Shown: positions 1 through 7,699, numbered from the stretch's first letter. The stretch: 64,000 nucleotides of DNA from Bradyrhizobium glycinis (GCF_016031655.1 NZ_JACCHQ010000005.1:231022-295021); one strand, 5' to 3'. A program made the numbers and translations. The notes: generated by a model from the sequence alone, not told the origin.

Positions 1-115
1 TCAGACGAACACGCGGGAACCCTTTGGGCCGCAAGGTTCCATATTCCGCTTGAATGATCAATGAACGGCAGCTTTGCCGGAGACGACCAATTGGTATGGG
101 TCCCACTGGGAGACG

Positions 116-427
116 ATGATGGGCAACGCGATGGTCAATGCTTTGATTGCGGCCGGCATCGTTTTCGCGATCGGCTACGGCTGGATCGCACATCTCCAGA
201 ACCGCGCACGGCGCTCCCGCGCCACCGCCGACAGCGACGGACGGAGTGGCGGCGGGGACAGCTATTCCGGGACGAGTGACGGCTTCTCGCTGGGAAGCTG
301 GTTCTCCGGCGGCAGTTCGGGGAGCTCTAGCGACGGCGGCAACTGTTCGAGCAGCGATAGCGGCAGCAGCAGCGGCGACTGCGGAGGCGGTGGCGACGGC
401 GGAGGAGGCGGCGGTGGCGGCGACTAG
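116..427 (+). CDS. Small membrane-anchored Gly/Ser-rich protein, unknown function
   Basis: A protein of about 103 residues with one N-terminal hydrophobic segment (residues about 5-25). A short Arg-rich stretch follows, and the second half is almost entirely Gly, Ser and Asp with a few Cys, ending in an Asp/Gly run. The ATG at 116 (or the adjacent ATG at 119) is chosen because GGGAGA lies just upstream; a TTG at 74 would also open the frame. The layout suggests an inner-membrane anchor with a disordered tail. No family is recognised and no function is assigned. It could be a chance frame in GC-rich sequence, but the hydrophobic segment and ribosome binding site argue for a gene. Confidence 0.5.
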   Translation: MMGNAMVNALIAAGIVFAIGYGWIAHLQNRARRSRATADSDGRSGGGDSYSGTSDGFSLGSWFSGGSSGSSSDGGNCSSSDSGSSSGDCGGGGDGGGGGGGGD

Positions 428-462
428 TCCGGCTACAATCTTGATCCAGCGCAACAGCTTGA

Positions 463-479
463 TTTAGAGCCGTTCTAGG
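463..479. promoter_or_regulatory. ICE box (Irr binding site) upstream of bfd
   Basis: An inverted repeat reading TTTAGAG-CCG-TTCTAGG, close to the rhizobial iron control element (TTTAGAA, three bases, TTCTAAA). It lies about 110 bases before bfd. In Bradyrhizobium the Irr protein binds such elements at iron-storage and haem genes. Two positions depart from the ideal palindrome, so binding may be weaker than at the site before bfr. Confidence 0.7.
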
Positions 480-588
480 CTTTGATCAGGCCAGTTTGGA
501 ATAGCTTCAAATACCGGTTTTTCCTTTTGCATCCGGCCGGCCTGTTAAATATCGATGATGGCGCATCACCGAAGGGCCTGCCGCTTCC

Positions 589-861
589 ATGATCGTTTGT
601 TCCTGTAACGTGCTGAGCGATGACGACATCCGCGCCGCCGTCGCCGAGTCCGACGATGCCGTGCGCCATGCCAAACAGGTTTATGGGTGTCTCGGCTGTA
701 GCGCCGAATGCGGGCGCTGCGCGCGGACGATCAAGACCATCATCGACGAAGCGCTTGGTCCCTGTGCGCAGTCATGCTGCGCCGGCTGCCCGCATAGCCA
801 CAGCGTGGCCGCCAACGACGAGACCGCCGAGCCCGCCGAGTTCGCCCTCGCGGCCTGCTGA
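589..861 (+). CDS. bfd: Bacterioferritin-associated ferredoxin
   Basis: A 90-residue [2Fe-2S] protein. The N-terminus (MIVCSCNVLSDDDIR) gives the first Cys-x-Cys pair and GCLGCSAECGRC near residues 32-43 supplies the rest of the BFD-like cluster-binding fold. The family reduces the iron core of bacterioferritin so that Fe2+ is released. A Cys-rich tail (CAQSCCAGCPHSH) extends beyond the core domain, as in other rhizobial Bfd proteins. It sits directly before bfr, with an ICE box in front of each gene, so both are probably under Irr control. The ATG at 589 gives the conserved N-terminus. Confidence 0.93.
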   Translation: MIVCSCNVLSDDDIRAAVAESDDAVRHAKQVYGCLGCSAECGRCARTIKTIIDEALGPCAQSCCAGCPHSHSVAANDETAEPAEFALAAC

Positions 862-934
862 AAACTTCCGCGACCCCGCCTGAGCTTTTCCCCGGCTACG
901 TTCCCGTCGCCGGTTGCTCTCGCTCGCAAAGTGA

Positions 935-951
935 TTTAGAAACGTTCTAAA
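935..951. promoter_or_regulatory. Perfect ICE box (Irr binding site) upstream of bfr
   Basis: TTTAGAA and its exact reverse complement TTCTAAA separated by three bases (ACG), 44 bases before the bfr start codon. It matches the iron control element bound by Irr in Bradyrhizobiaceae. Its position suggests it overlaps or lies just downstream of the bfr promoter, consistent with repression when iron is scarce. Confidence 0.88.
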
Positions 952-995
952 CTCGGTTTCGGGGCCGATTTGGATTGCAAGAGCTGGAGTGAACC

Positions 996-1484
996 ATGCA
1001 GGCCGACCCAAAAGTCATCGACTATCTCAACAAGGCGCTGCGTCACGAACTGACTGCGATCAATCAGTACTGGCTGCATTACCGCTTTCTCGACAATTGG
1101 GGCCTGCTGGACATGGCCAAGGTCTGGCGCAAGGAGTCCATCGAGGAGATGGAGCATGCCGACAAGCTGACCGCGCGGATCCTGTTCCTCGACGGCTTCC
1201 CGAACATGCAGGTACTCGATCCCCTGCGCATCGGCCAGAACGTCAAGGAGATCATCGAGTGCGACCTCGCCGCCGAGATGAGCGCGCGGGCGCTCTATCA
1301 GGAAGCGGCGACCTACTGTCACAGCGCCAAGGACTATGTCACACGCGACCTGTTCGAGAAGCTGATGAGCGACGAGGAGCACCACATCGACTTCCTCGAG
1401 ACCCAGCTCGATCTGATCGGCCGCATCGGCCTCGAGCTCTACACCCAGAAGCATGTCGGCGGGCTCGAGGGCGACGGGCACTAA
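996..1484 (+). CDS. bfr: Bacterioferritin
   Basis: A 162-residue, full-length four-helix ferritin. All diiron ferroxidase ligands are in their family positions: Glu18, Glu51, His54, Glu94, Glu127 and His130. Met52, the axial ligand of the intersubunit haem, is also present, so this is a haem-containing bacterioferritin and not a simple ferritin. It oxidises Fe2+ and stores ferric iron in a 24-subunit shell in the cytoplasm. Bfd encoded just upstream is its likely reductase for iron release. A perfect ICE box 44 bases upstream predicts control by Irr. Confidence 0.97.
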   Translation: MQADPKVIDYLNKALRHELTAINQYWLHYRFLDNWGLLDMAKVWRKESIEEMEHADKLTARILFLDGFPNMQVLDPLRIGQNVKEIIECDLAAEMSARALYQEAATYCHSAKDYVTRDLFEKLMSDEEHHIDFLETQLDLIGRIGLELYTQKHVGGLEGDGH

Positions 1485-1504
1485 GCCTTAAGGTTCCGCT
1501 CTCT

Positions 1505-1560
1505 CCATTCGTCTTGGCCGGGCTTGACCCCGGCCATCCACGTGTTTGCCGCACGACGAA
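1505..1560. repeat. Intergenic palindromic repeat fragment (GGCCGGGC...CCGGCC type)
   Basis: The gap between bfr and the next gene holds a short inverted repeat (CCGGGCTTGACCCCGG) followed by CATCCACGT. The same motif recurs near 32880 and twice near 38145-38226, so it is a copy of a dispersed repeat family. No transcript terminator with a T-run is evident. Confidence 0.6.
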
Positions 1561-1642
1561 GGCATGGCACGGGCCTTCGCCTCGCCGAAGCGGCTGCGCA
1601 GGCGGGTCGGGCATCGCGGTTCGTTTTCGGAACAGCGCCCAG

Positions 1643-2245
1643 CTACAGCTGCGTCTTGTAGAGCTCTTCCACGGCCTCTTGGCTCGCTGGTTCGCCGAGG
1701 CCGGTCTGCTCGTGAATGACCGTGACGATGCTCGGCATCACCGAGCGCTGCATCTTGTCCGCTGACCACAGCTTCGAGCGCATCAGCGCCTTGCCGCAGT
1801 GGAAGTAGACTTCGCTGACGGCGACGTTCAGCACCGCGCGCGGCGGCTTGCCGAATTCGACCATCGAGGCGAGCAGATCCGGATCGGCCGACAGCGTGCC
1901 GCGTCCGCCGACGCGCAGCGTCTCGTCGATCCCCGGTACGAAAAACAACAGATGCACGAAGCCTGAGCCCTCGACGACGTTGCGAAAACTGTCGATCCGG
2001 TTGTTGCCGGAGCGATCGGGCATTAACAGCTGGTTGGGACCGGCAACGTGGACGAAGCCGATGCTGCCGCCGCGGGGCGAAGCGTCGACGCTGCCGTCCG
2101 CTCCCGATGTCGCGAGCACGCAGAACGGCGACATCTCGATGAATTTCTTGGCATGCGCATCGATCGCGGGCCGCGCTTTCGCGATCACGCGCGGGCTCGG
2201 CTTGGCATAGATGGTGGCGAGGTCTTCGGCGCTAAGATCGGTCAA
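1643..2245 (-). CDS. Pyridoxamine 5'-phosphate oxidase-like FMN-binding protein
   Basis: A 200-residue protein with the split-barrel PPOX pattern. A first strand reads FCVLATSGADGSVDASPRGG, followed by a region with LLMPDRSGNNRIDSF, typical of the MSMEG_1061-type PPOX flavoproteins. A C-terminal section contains YFHCGKALMRSKLW, a motif common to that subgroup. These proteins bind FMN or F420-like cofactors and act on unknown small molecules; many are annotated only as general-stress flavoproteins. It runs opposite to bfr and is probably a single-gene unit. Confidence 0.85.
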   Translation of the reverse strand: MTDLSAEDLATIYAKPSPRVIAKARPAIDAHAKKFIEMSPFCVLATSGADGSVDASPRGGSIGFVHVAGPNQLLMPDRSGNNRIDSFRNVVEGSGFVHLLFFVPGIDETLRVGGRGTLSADPDLLASMVEFGKPPRAVLNVAVSEVYFHCGKALMRSKLWSADKMQRSVMPSIVTVIHEQTGLGEPASQEAVEELYKTQL

Positions 2246-2321
2246 CGGCGTGCCTCCGCTTCAGCTTGGCTTCACGCTACCCGATCGGGCCGCCGCCAGC
2301 CAATAGAATTATCAAGAGGCG

Positions 2322-2675
2322 CTACACTGCATCCGCCGGCACGAAGCAGCTGATGATGATGGCGCCGCGGTGGTGGACGTACCACACCACGGCCTGGCCG
2401 ATCGGATTGCCCTGGTCGCGGATGATGGCGCGTTCGGGCACCTCCATCCATTGTCCCTCGATCGGCACCCAATAGGCCCCATTGCGCACGTCGTATTCGG
2501 TGCGATGGCCGTCGGAGATGTCGCAGCAGGGCACGCCGTTCGGCGCGATCACGCTCTTGAACCAGGCGCGGATGTCGGGCGGGACGTGATCATATTGCCC
2601 ATTGTCGAATGCGAAAGCGGCGCTCGTCAGCGCCGTCATCGCAATTAGCCAAACGCACAGTGCCAGCCTGTGCAT
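2322..2675 (-). CDS. Small secreted protein, unknown function
   Basis: The ATG at 2675 is preferred over a longer upstream frame because it begins a clear signal peptide (MHRLALCVWLIAMTALTSAAFAF), leaving a mature protein of about 95 residues. The mature part holds two Cys in VPCCDISDGHRTEYDVRNG and the sequence YWVPIEGQWMEVP, and ends with CFVPADAV. This pattern is common among small periplasmic rhizobial proteins, but I cannot name a family. It is likely periplasmic and possibly disulfide-bonded. Confidence 0.72.
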   Translation of the reverse strand: MHRLALCVWLIAMTALTSAAFAFDNGQYDHVPPDIRAWFKSVIAPNGVPCCDISDGHRTEYDVRNGAYWVPIEGQWMEVPERAIIRDQGNPIGQAVVWYVHHRGAIIISCFVPADAV

Positions 2676-2998
2676 GCGATCCTCCTCGTAGCGTATGGTG
2701 CCATTGGCGCGCGATTGTCTTGCGCGTCGATTCGCAATCGTTGGCGCGATTAAGCCCGAGCTGTCAGCGCAATGCATGCTCAAATAATATGCGGCCGGCC
2801 GCTTCGCATATGATGCGCTGCGATATCAATGCACGCGCTTGGCGTTCCTGTTTCCGTTACGCGGTTTCGGATCTGCTGGCTGCAGGACCTTCCACATCGA
2901 GTCCATTCAGGGTTGTCGCCGGCTTAACAGCGGTGCGGGGAAGGATGTAGGATTTCGCCTCCGCCAACCGTCCTAGAGGAAACACCCGGAGAGACTGC
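2676..2998. other. Divergent intergenic region, no gene seen
   Basis: About 320 bases between a leftward secreted-protein gene and the rightward DUF2277 gene. It must hold both promoters, but no recognisable operator, terminator or RNA was identified. It is locally more AT-rich around 2780-2820. Confidence 0.5.
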
Positions 2999-3268
2999 AT
3001 GTGCCGCAACATCAAGACGCTGTTCAACTTCGAGCCGCCGGCGACGGAGGATGAGATCCATGCCGGCGCGCTGCAATTCGTGCGAAAGCTGTCGGGTTTC
3101 AACAAGCCGTCGCAGGCTAACGAGGCGGCGTTCGAGCGTGCGGTGGCTGAGGTCTCCGAGGCCGCGCGAAAGCTCCTGACCTCGCTGCAGACGAACGCGC
3201 CGGCGCGCGACCGCGAGGTTGAGGCGGAAAAGGCGAAAGAGCGTTCGCGGCTGCGCTTCGGTACGTGA
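2999..3268 (+). CDS. DUF2277 family protein
   Basis: An 89-residue cytoplasmic protein beginning MCRNIKTLFNFEPPATEDEI, the hallmark start of the DUF2277 family. It continues with a helical ALQFVRKLSGFNKPS segment and a charged C-terminus. The family is widespread in bacteria and has no established function. A ribosome binding site (AGAGGAAA) lies about 25 bases upstream, with GGAGAG closer to the ATG. Confidence 0.85.
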   Translation: MCRNIKTLFNFEPPATEDEIHAGALQFVRKLSGFNKPSQANEAAFERAVAEVSEAARKLLTSLQTNAPARDREVEAEKAKERSRLRFGT

Positions 3269-3361
3269 GCTCAGGCAGCGTGCTCCGTGATCTGGCTCAC
3301 GGTATCTGCTGTCTCGCCTTGCGATGGTGGCGGCCGGGGTTTTGATCGCCCGGAGCACGAC

Positions 3362-3577
3362 ATGAGCCGCCCCCTTCTTCCCTTGAAAGCAGGTGCCATC
3401 GTTTTCACGCTGCTGTGGACCGCGTGGATGATGTGGTGGAGCGGATCGTTCTCCAGCGCGAATGTGATCATCCTCGCCCTGTGCGGCGCGGCGGTCGGCT
3501 ATCTCTGGTATCGCGCCATGCGCTGGCAATTCGAGCGCATGGGCATGCTGCAGCGGCGCGAGGATCGGCCCGACTAG
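3362..3577 (+). CDS. Small two-helix membrane protein, unknown
   Basis: The ATG at 3362 opens a 71-residue protein with two predicted membrane helices (residues about 8-26 and 32-50) and a basic C-terminal tail (WQFERMGMLQRREDRPD). A longer in-frame start at 3287 would add a Pro/Gly-rich stretch that does not look coding. No family is recognised. It follows DUF2277 in the same direction by about 90 bases, so the two may be cotranscribed. Confidence 0.6.
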   Translation: MSRPLLPLKAGAIVFTLLWTAWMMWWSGSFSSANVIILALCGAAVGYLWYRAMRWQFERMGMLQRREDRPD

Positions 3578-3586
3578 ACTCGTCGG

Positions 3587-4105
3587 CTAATCCTTGCCTT
3601 GCTTCTTCTTTTTCTTTTTCTTTTTCTTCTTGTGATCATCGCCGTCATCGCTCTCGTGGTCGACGATTGCCTCGTCGGTCTCCTGGACGGCGGCTTCGAG
3701 CGCTTCGCGCTCAGCGGCTTCGCGCTCGCGCTGGCGACGGCGTTCGTCCCAGGCGTCGAAGAGCTGGTCGAGCCACGGCAGCACCTGCTCGATCGACGGC
3801 AATTGGCCAGGCGGACCCGGCTCGCCGCGCGGGCCTTGCGGCCCTGCCGGCCCCTGGGGTCCGGCAGGTCCCGGCGCGCCGGCTAGCCCACGCGGACCGG
3901 TTTCGCCCTGCTTGCCTTGCGGACCGGGTTTGCCGGGCGGTCCAGCCTTTCCGACCGGGCCCGGCTTGCCCTGCGGCCCCGGCTTGCCGCGTGCGCCATC
4001 GGGGCCGCGCCGGCCCGGATGACCTTGTGGCCCCGGCCGTCCCGGCTCGCCTTGCCGTCCACGGGGACCCTGAGGCCCCGGCCGTCGTCCCTGGTCGTCT
4101 GCCAC
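3587..4105 (-). CDS. Collagen-like Gly-X-Y repeat protein with polylysine tail
   Basis: A 172-residue protein read from a GTG at 4105 (AAGGAG upstream). Residues 10-102 are 31 uninterrupted Gly-X-Y triplets rich in Pro, Lys, Arg and Gln, the signature of a collagen triple helix. Residues about 103-150 are a charged, probably helical segment ([20 protein letters not shown], then Arg/Glu-rich) that could trimerise. The end is acidic, then has ten consecutive Lys before QGKD. There is no signal peptide, so it may be cytoplasmic or use an unrecognised export route. The Lys tail could bind nucleic acid, polyphosphate or acidic polymers; that is inference only. Confidence 0.8.
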   Translation of the reverse strand: MADDQGRRPGPQGPRGRQGEPGRPGPQGHPGRRGPDGARGKPGPQGKPGPVGKAGPPGKPGPQGKQGETGPRGLAGAPGPAGPQGPAGPQGPRGEPGPPGQLPSIEQVLPWLDQLFDAWDERRRQREREAAEREALEAAVQETDEAIVDHESDDGDDHKKKKKKKKKKQGKD

Positions 4106-4262
4106 GCCACCGCTCCTTTCACCTGGAGCAAGCTACTTAGCGGCGTTTGACGACAGCAGCAATTCTGCCCGCGCATCGTGCCGGGCTTGATCAACATCAA
4201 TCGGCGCGTGAGCGGCCGTGTCATCGATCGCGCGCGGCCATAGTCCTTGCGAGGAGCGAGCG

Positions 4263-4505
4263 ATGCGCGCAGCGTGGACGATCTTCTGCCTGTTCGCCGT
4301 CATTCTCGTCGCCTCGCTCGGCCTCGATCACCTGCTGGTGCCCGACGTCGTTCCGGTCGCATTCGCCGAGGAGCCGCAACCGTCATGGGCCGTCATGACG
4401 GCCTTCTTCCTCCGTGCGATCGAGCTGATTGCCGGCTCGGTCGCGACGATCGCGCTTGCGGTCATCGTCGGCGGACTGATCCAGCGGCGTGTCTTCGCGC
4501 GCTAG
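4263..4505 (+). CDS. Small two-helix membrane protein, unknown
   Basis: An 80-residue protein starting at the ATG at 4263, which has GAGGAGCGA just upstream. It has an N-terminal hydrophobic helix (residues about 4-20), a short periplasmic loop and a second helix (residues about 45-72), ending QRRVFAR. No family was recognised. Its stop codon overlaps the stop of the convergent Fis-type gene: the bases CTAG at 4502-4505 serve both strands. Confidence 0.68.
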   Translation: MRAAWTIFCLFAVILVASLGLDHLLVPDVVPVAFAEEPQPSWAVMTAFFLRAIELIAGSVATIALAVIVGGLIQRRVFAR

Positions 4506-4750
4506 TCCTGACAGGCAGGCACCTCGATGCCGGAGGCGGCATAGAGCCTGATCTTGTTGCGCAGCGTGCGCACCGAAAGGCCGAGCACGCGCGAGGCGCG
4601 CGTGCGGTTGCCGTCGCAGCGCGCCAGCGTCTGGAGCACGAGCTCACGCTCGACCTCGTCGACGGTGGCACCTATGAGAAGCGGAACGATCTGGTTTGGA
4701 GCAAGAAATTGTGCGGCCGGTTCGGACGCAGCCACGTGAACAGTGGTCAT
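4502..4750 (-). CDS. Short Fis-type helix-turn-helix regulator
   Basis: An 82-residue protein. Its C-terminal half (VERELVLQTLARCDGN, then RTRASRVLGLSVRTLRNKI) is the Fis/NtrC DNA-binding helix-turn-helix, with no receiver or AAA+ domain attached. Such stand-alone Fis-like proteins can act as nucleoid-type regulators or be remnants of sigma-54 activators of the FlbD type. The 5' leader contains a perfect hairpin (CCGCTTCC at 4773-4780 with GGAAGCGG at 4787-4794), whose role is unknown. It converges with the small membrane-protein gene and shares its last four bases. Confidence 0.8.
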   Translation of the reverse strand: MTTVHVAASEPAAQFLAPNQIVPLLIGATVDEVERELVLQTLARCDGNRTRASRVLGLSVRTLRNKIRLYAASGIEVPACQD

Positions 4751-4930
4751 CGATACACTCCCCGATCAACGCCCGCTTCCCTCGTCGGAAGCGGATCGAG
4801 AACAAACGACCCCCAAGCCGTGAATCTACGGTGGTCCGGTTTGGTTAATGAAGGGTTAACTGGGGCGTGCTGCACCAGATTGATCTTGAGAATGCCCAGA
4901 TGCCGCCGCGATTGGCGGGAGCCTCGCGCC

Positions 4931-5698
4931 TCACACCGTGCGATAGCCGCCGTCCACCATCACGATGGTTCCGGTGACATAGGCCGACAGATCGGAGGCG
5001 AGGAACACCGCGGGGCCGACGATGTCCTCGGGCTTGCCGGTGCGCGCCAGCGGCGTGTGATCGATGAAGGCCTGCACCAGCGCCGGATTGGTCGCGCGCA
5101 CATTGGCGTTGAGGTTGGTCTCGATGAAGCCGGGGCCGATCGCGTTGACGCGCACGCCTTCCTTGCCGAGCTCGACCGCGAGCGCCTTGGTGAAGCCGAG
5201 CACGCCGTGCTTCGAGGTGGTGTAGGCCGCCGAGCTCGGCGTGCGCAGATGCACGAAGGACTGGATCGAGCCGATATTGACGATGCGGCCTTTGCTCGCG
5301 CGCAAGGGCGCGAGGAACGCCTGCGTCACGTTGAAGACGCCGGTGAGGTTGAGCGAGATGATGTCGTTCCAGTCCTTCGCCACCGTCTCGGTCTCCGCGG
5401 TGAAGGCGTTTCGGCGGGTGATGCCGGCATTGTTGACCAGGATCGAGACCTGCCCGATCTTGTCCGCGACCTGCCTGGCGAGCGCGAAGCAATCCTCGCG
5501 CCTGACAACGTCGAGCGCAAAGCTCTCGGCCTTGCCGCCCGCTGTCCGGATCTCCTGCGCCGCCTCCGCCACCATCTCGGCGTTGACGTCGAGCAGCACG
5601 ACTTGCGCGCCCTCGCGCGCATAGCCGGCGGCGATCGCCCGGCCGATTCCGGAACCGGCGCCGGTGATGACGGCGATGTGGTTTGCGAGCAGCGCCAT
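4931..5698 (-). CDS. Short-chain dehydrogenase/reductase
   Basis: A 255-residue classical SDR. The cofactor motif TGAGSGIG is at residues 12-19, NNAG at 89-92, and the catalytic Ser144, Tyr159 and Lys163 are in place (GSIQSF and AYTTSK). Asp37 at the end of the second strand favours NAD over NADP. The C-terminal SAYVTGTIVMVDGGY stretch is typical. It resembles the gluconate 5-dehydrogenase/3-oxoacyl reductase group, but substrate cannot be read from sequence. It stands alone with no partner genes in the same direction. Confidence 0.9.
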   Translation of the reverse strand: MALLANHIAVITGAGSGIGRAIAAGYAREGAQVVLLDVNAEMVAEAAQEIRTAGGKAESFALDVVRREDCFALARQVADKIGQVSILVNNAGITRRNAFTAETETVAKDWNDIISLNLTGVFNVTQAFLAPLRASKGRIVNIGSIQSFVHLRTPSSAAYTTSKHGVLGFTKALAVELGKEGVRVNAIGPGFIETNLNANVRATNPALVQAFIDHTPLARTGKPEDIVGPAVFLASDLSAYVTGTIVMVDGGYRTV

Positions 5699-5809
5699 GG
5701 CAGTTTCCTCCCGTTTTCGTTTCGAAGTTTCACGAAACGCTAACGCGAAATTAAGGGGTCGGAAACGGCGGCCTTGGCATACTGATCCTGATTGCTAAAC
5801 GTTGCGCGC

Positions 5810-6295
5810 ATGATGGAACGGCTCGAAACCTGGAAACTCGCTCTGGAGCGCCTGCGGTCGGCACAATCGCCGGATTGGGCCGAGGCCGGCCGGCTGGTGG
5901 CCGAGATCGCGCGGATGAGCAGCGACGTCACACTGCGCCAGGCCGCCGAGCAGGCCCTGCCGGTGCTGCGCCAGGCCGTCGACAATGACGATCACAGCGT
6001 GACGCTGGCGGCCCAGCGCCGTCTCGGCGTGGTGCTCGAGGTCGTGCACGATCTGACCGCGCCGCGCTTCGGCCGCCGCAACGCCGCGCCGAAGCAGCTC
6101 TCCAGCGAGGACCGGGCCCGCAAGATGCTCGGCCTGCCGCTCGCGGTGCAGCTCACCTGCGAAGACATCAACCAGGCCTATCGCCGCGCCGCCAAGGGCC
6201 TGCATCCCGACCAGGGCGGCAGCGCCGAAGCCTTCATCGACCTCGCCGCCGCGCGCGACATCCTGATCCATCCCGGCGCGCACAAGGACGCGTGA
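5810..6295 (+). CDS. J-domain (DnaJ-like) protein
   Basis: A protein of about 161 residues with a helical N-terminal region and a C-terminal J-domain. The J-domain contains INQAYRRAAKGLHPDQGG with the essential His-Pro-Asp motif. This motif stimulates the ATPase of DnaK-type Hsp70 chaperones. There is no Gly/Phe region or zinc finger, so it is a class III J-protein with a specialised client or location. The ATG at 5810 (or 5813) is preferred over a TTG at 5792. Confidence 0.8.
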   Translation: MMERLETWKLALERLRSAQSPDWAEAGRLVAEIARMSSDVTLRQAAEQALPVLRQAVDNDDHSVTLAAQRRLGVVLEVVHDLTAPRFGRRNAAPKQLSSEDRARKMLGLPLAVQLTCEDINQAYRRAAKGLHPDQGGSAEAFIDLAAARDILIHPGAHKDA

Positions 6296-6323
6296 GCGCG
6301 CCACGGCGCGCGTTCACGCAGCA

Positions 6324-6361
6324 CAAAAAAACCGGGCAAGGACGCTGGCGTCCTTGCCCGG
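6324..6361 (-). terminator. Rho-independent terminator of the 6385-6636 gene
   Basis: A perfect 13-bp stem (6332-6344 with 6349-6361) and a four-base loop. On the minus strand it is followed by seven T residues (A-run 6325-6331 on the plus strand). It lies just after the stop of the small secreted protein and also faces the end of the J-domain gene, so it may work in both directions. Confidence 0.9.
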
Positions 6362-6384
6362 CTCTTCGTCCGCCGATCGAATTG

Positions 6385-6636
6385 TTACCAGGTGCAGCTA
6401 CCGCTCTTGAGCGCGGCATCCTTCATCGCGAGTGCGTCGAGGAAGGTCGGCACGCTGGCGCTGGCGCGGTGATAGCCGGCCGGCCACGGCGTGGTCGGGA
6501 TGCTCTCGTCCCAGATCTGGCAGAAGCCGGTGTCCTGCCAGCGGATCAGATGATAGCTGGCTTCGGCCGGGCTCGCGGCGACGAACGCGGTGACGGCAAG
6601 ACCGGCGGCAGCGCACAGCATGGAAATACGACGCAT
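6385..6636 (-). CDS. Small secreted protein with IRW..TGxCQ motif (copy 1)
   Basis: The ATG at 6636 starts a signal peptide (MRRISMLCAAAGLAVTAFVA, cleavage near SPAEA). The mature protein has about 60 residues with SYHLIRWQDTGFCQIWDE and a second Cys near the end (SGSCTW). The paralogue encoded at 6876-7136 shares the start MRR, the IRW(D/Q)xTGxCQ(V/I)W(D/N)E motif, a PTF segment and a terminal Cys. The two Cys probably form a disulfide in the periplasm. GAGGAGCTG precedes the ATG. Function unknown. Confidence 0.8.
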   Translation of the reverse strand: MRRISMLCAAAGLAVTAFVAASPAEASYHLIRWQDTGFCQIWDESIPTTPWPAGYHRASASVPTFLDALAMKDAALKSGSCTW

Positions 6637-6820
6637 GATCAGCTCCTCAAATGAATGATGTGATGCGCCTCCCGACAATGACGGGGAGGGGTGGTGCGGG
6701 ACGCGCTTGGCATGCGCCCCGGACAAGATGTGAGTAGTTCCACCCGCCGCCGAGGTTCAAAAAATGTGCGCGGGGACATGCGCGATTTCGGCCGGGAAAC
6801 GCTTCAGGTCAGCGCAAAGC

Positions 6821-6852
6821 AAAAGGGCGGATCGCCCGCGCGATCCGCCCTT
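6821..6852 (-). terminator. Rho-independent terminator of the 6876-7136 gene
   Basis: A 12-bp perfect stem (6823-6834 with 6841-6852) around a six-base loop. It sits 24 bases after the stop codon of the second small secreted paralogue. On the minus strand only a short T-run follows, so it is weaker than the terminator of the first copy. Confidence 0.75.
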
Positions 6853-6875
6853 CAAACGCTGCTCTCGCGTCCGGC

Positions 6876-7136
6876 TCAGAGGGTGCACTTCCGCTCGGCG
6901 CGCATCTTGATCTGCAGGTCGGAGGCCTGCTGGAAGGTCGGGAGCGGCTTGCTGACGACCTTGTAGGTCGAGACACCGAACTGGAACGGCTTATACTGCA
7001 GGTCCTCGTTCCAGACCTGGCAGATGCCGGTGTTGTCCCAGCGGATCACGTAATAGCCGACCTTCGCGGAGGCGGGCACGGCGAACACGGAAGAGGCGAT
7101 GCCGGCAACGGCACAGAGCGCGAGAAGGCGACGCAT
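6876..7136 (-). CDS. Small secreted protein with IRW..TGxCQ motif (copy 2)
   Basis: An 86-residue paralogue of the neighbouring 6385-6636 protein. It has a signal peptide (MRRLLALCAVAGIASSVFAV, cleavage near PASAK), then VGYYVIRWDNTGICQVWNED, a PLPTF segment and a final KCTL Cys. The ATG at 7136 is chosen for the signal peptide; a longer upstream frame is non-coding in character. Each copy has its own terminator and probably its own promoter, so the pair is a tandem duplication with separate control. Likely periplasmic, function unknown. Confidence 0.8.
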   Translation of the reverse strand: MRRLLALCAVAGIASSVFAVPASAKVGYYVIRWDNTGICQVWNEDLQYKPFQFGVSTYKVVSKPLPTFQQASDLQIKMRAERKCTL

Positions 7137-7315
7137 GAAGTATCTCCTTGTGGGACATGGGACCGAAAAAATTCGTGCGGTAAAAGCAGGTCCTTTGCAA
7201 GCCGGTGAGCCGCCATTCACGGACATGTCAGCCGTGCTCCAAGCATTTCCTTGGGCTGCGTGCCCGATGGGCCACACGCAGCTTGCTTGGCTCGCACTTG
7301 GTGCTTCCTTGGCGC

Positions 7316-7699
7316 TTACTTGGCCAGCGAAGCGACCGCCTCGATCTCGATCAGCATCTTCGGATCGGGCAGCGCCTGCACCACGCACGTGGTGCGCGCC
7401 GGGTAAGGCGGCGGGCCGAAGGCGCCGGCATAGAGCGCGTTCATGGCGGCGACGTCCGAGGCGCGGGTCAGGAGCACGTTGACCTTGACGAGATCGTGCA
7501 TGCCGGCGCCGGCCTCGCCCAGCACGCGCTTGATGTTGACGACGACATTGGCGAACTGCGCCTCGAAGCCCTCGGGCAGCGCGCCGCCCGCATCGAAGCC
7601 GGGAATGCCGGAGACGAACAGGAGGTCACCGATGCGCGTCGCAAAGGACAGCGGCGGCGCCTTGACGTGCGGCGGGGGCGCGAAATGCTGGATCGGCAT
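7316..7699 (-). CDS. RidA family protein (reactive enamine/imine deaminase-like)
   Basis: A 127-residue single-domain RidA/YjgF/YER057c protein, starting at the ATG at 7699 with GAGGTGA upstream. The family core is visible: FVSGIPG, the QFANVVVNIKRVLGEAG helix, VKVNVLLT, and the C-terminal PARTTCVVQALPDPKMLIEIEAVA with the usual Arg and Glu of the active pocket. RidA proteins hydrolyse 2-aminoacrylate and related imines; subfamily members have diverged, so the exact substrate is unsure. Confidence 0.92.
   Translation of the reverse strand: MPIQHFAPPPHVKAPPLSFATRIGDLLFVSGIPGFDAGGALPEGFEAQFANVVVNIKRVLGEAGAGMHDLVKVNVLLTRASDVAAMNALYAGAFGPPPYPARTTCVVQALPDPKMLIEIEAVASLAK

Noticed and set aside
15..40. 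Hairpin GGAACC/GGTTCC at the window start as a terminator
   Set aside because: Only six base pairs with a long loop and no T-run; the gene it would serve is outside the window.
3587..4105. Repetitive DNA first looked like a tandem-repeat or CRISPR-like array
   Set aside because: The three-codon periodicity comes from Gly-X-Y coding; there are no fixed repeats with unique spacers.
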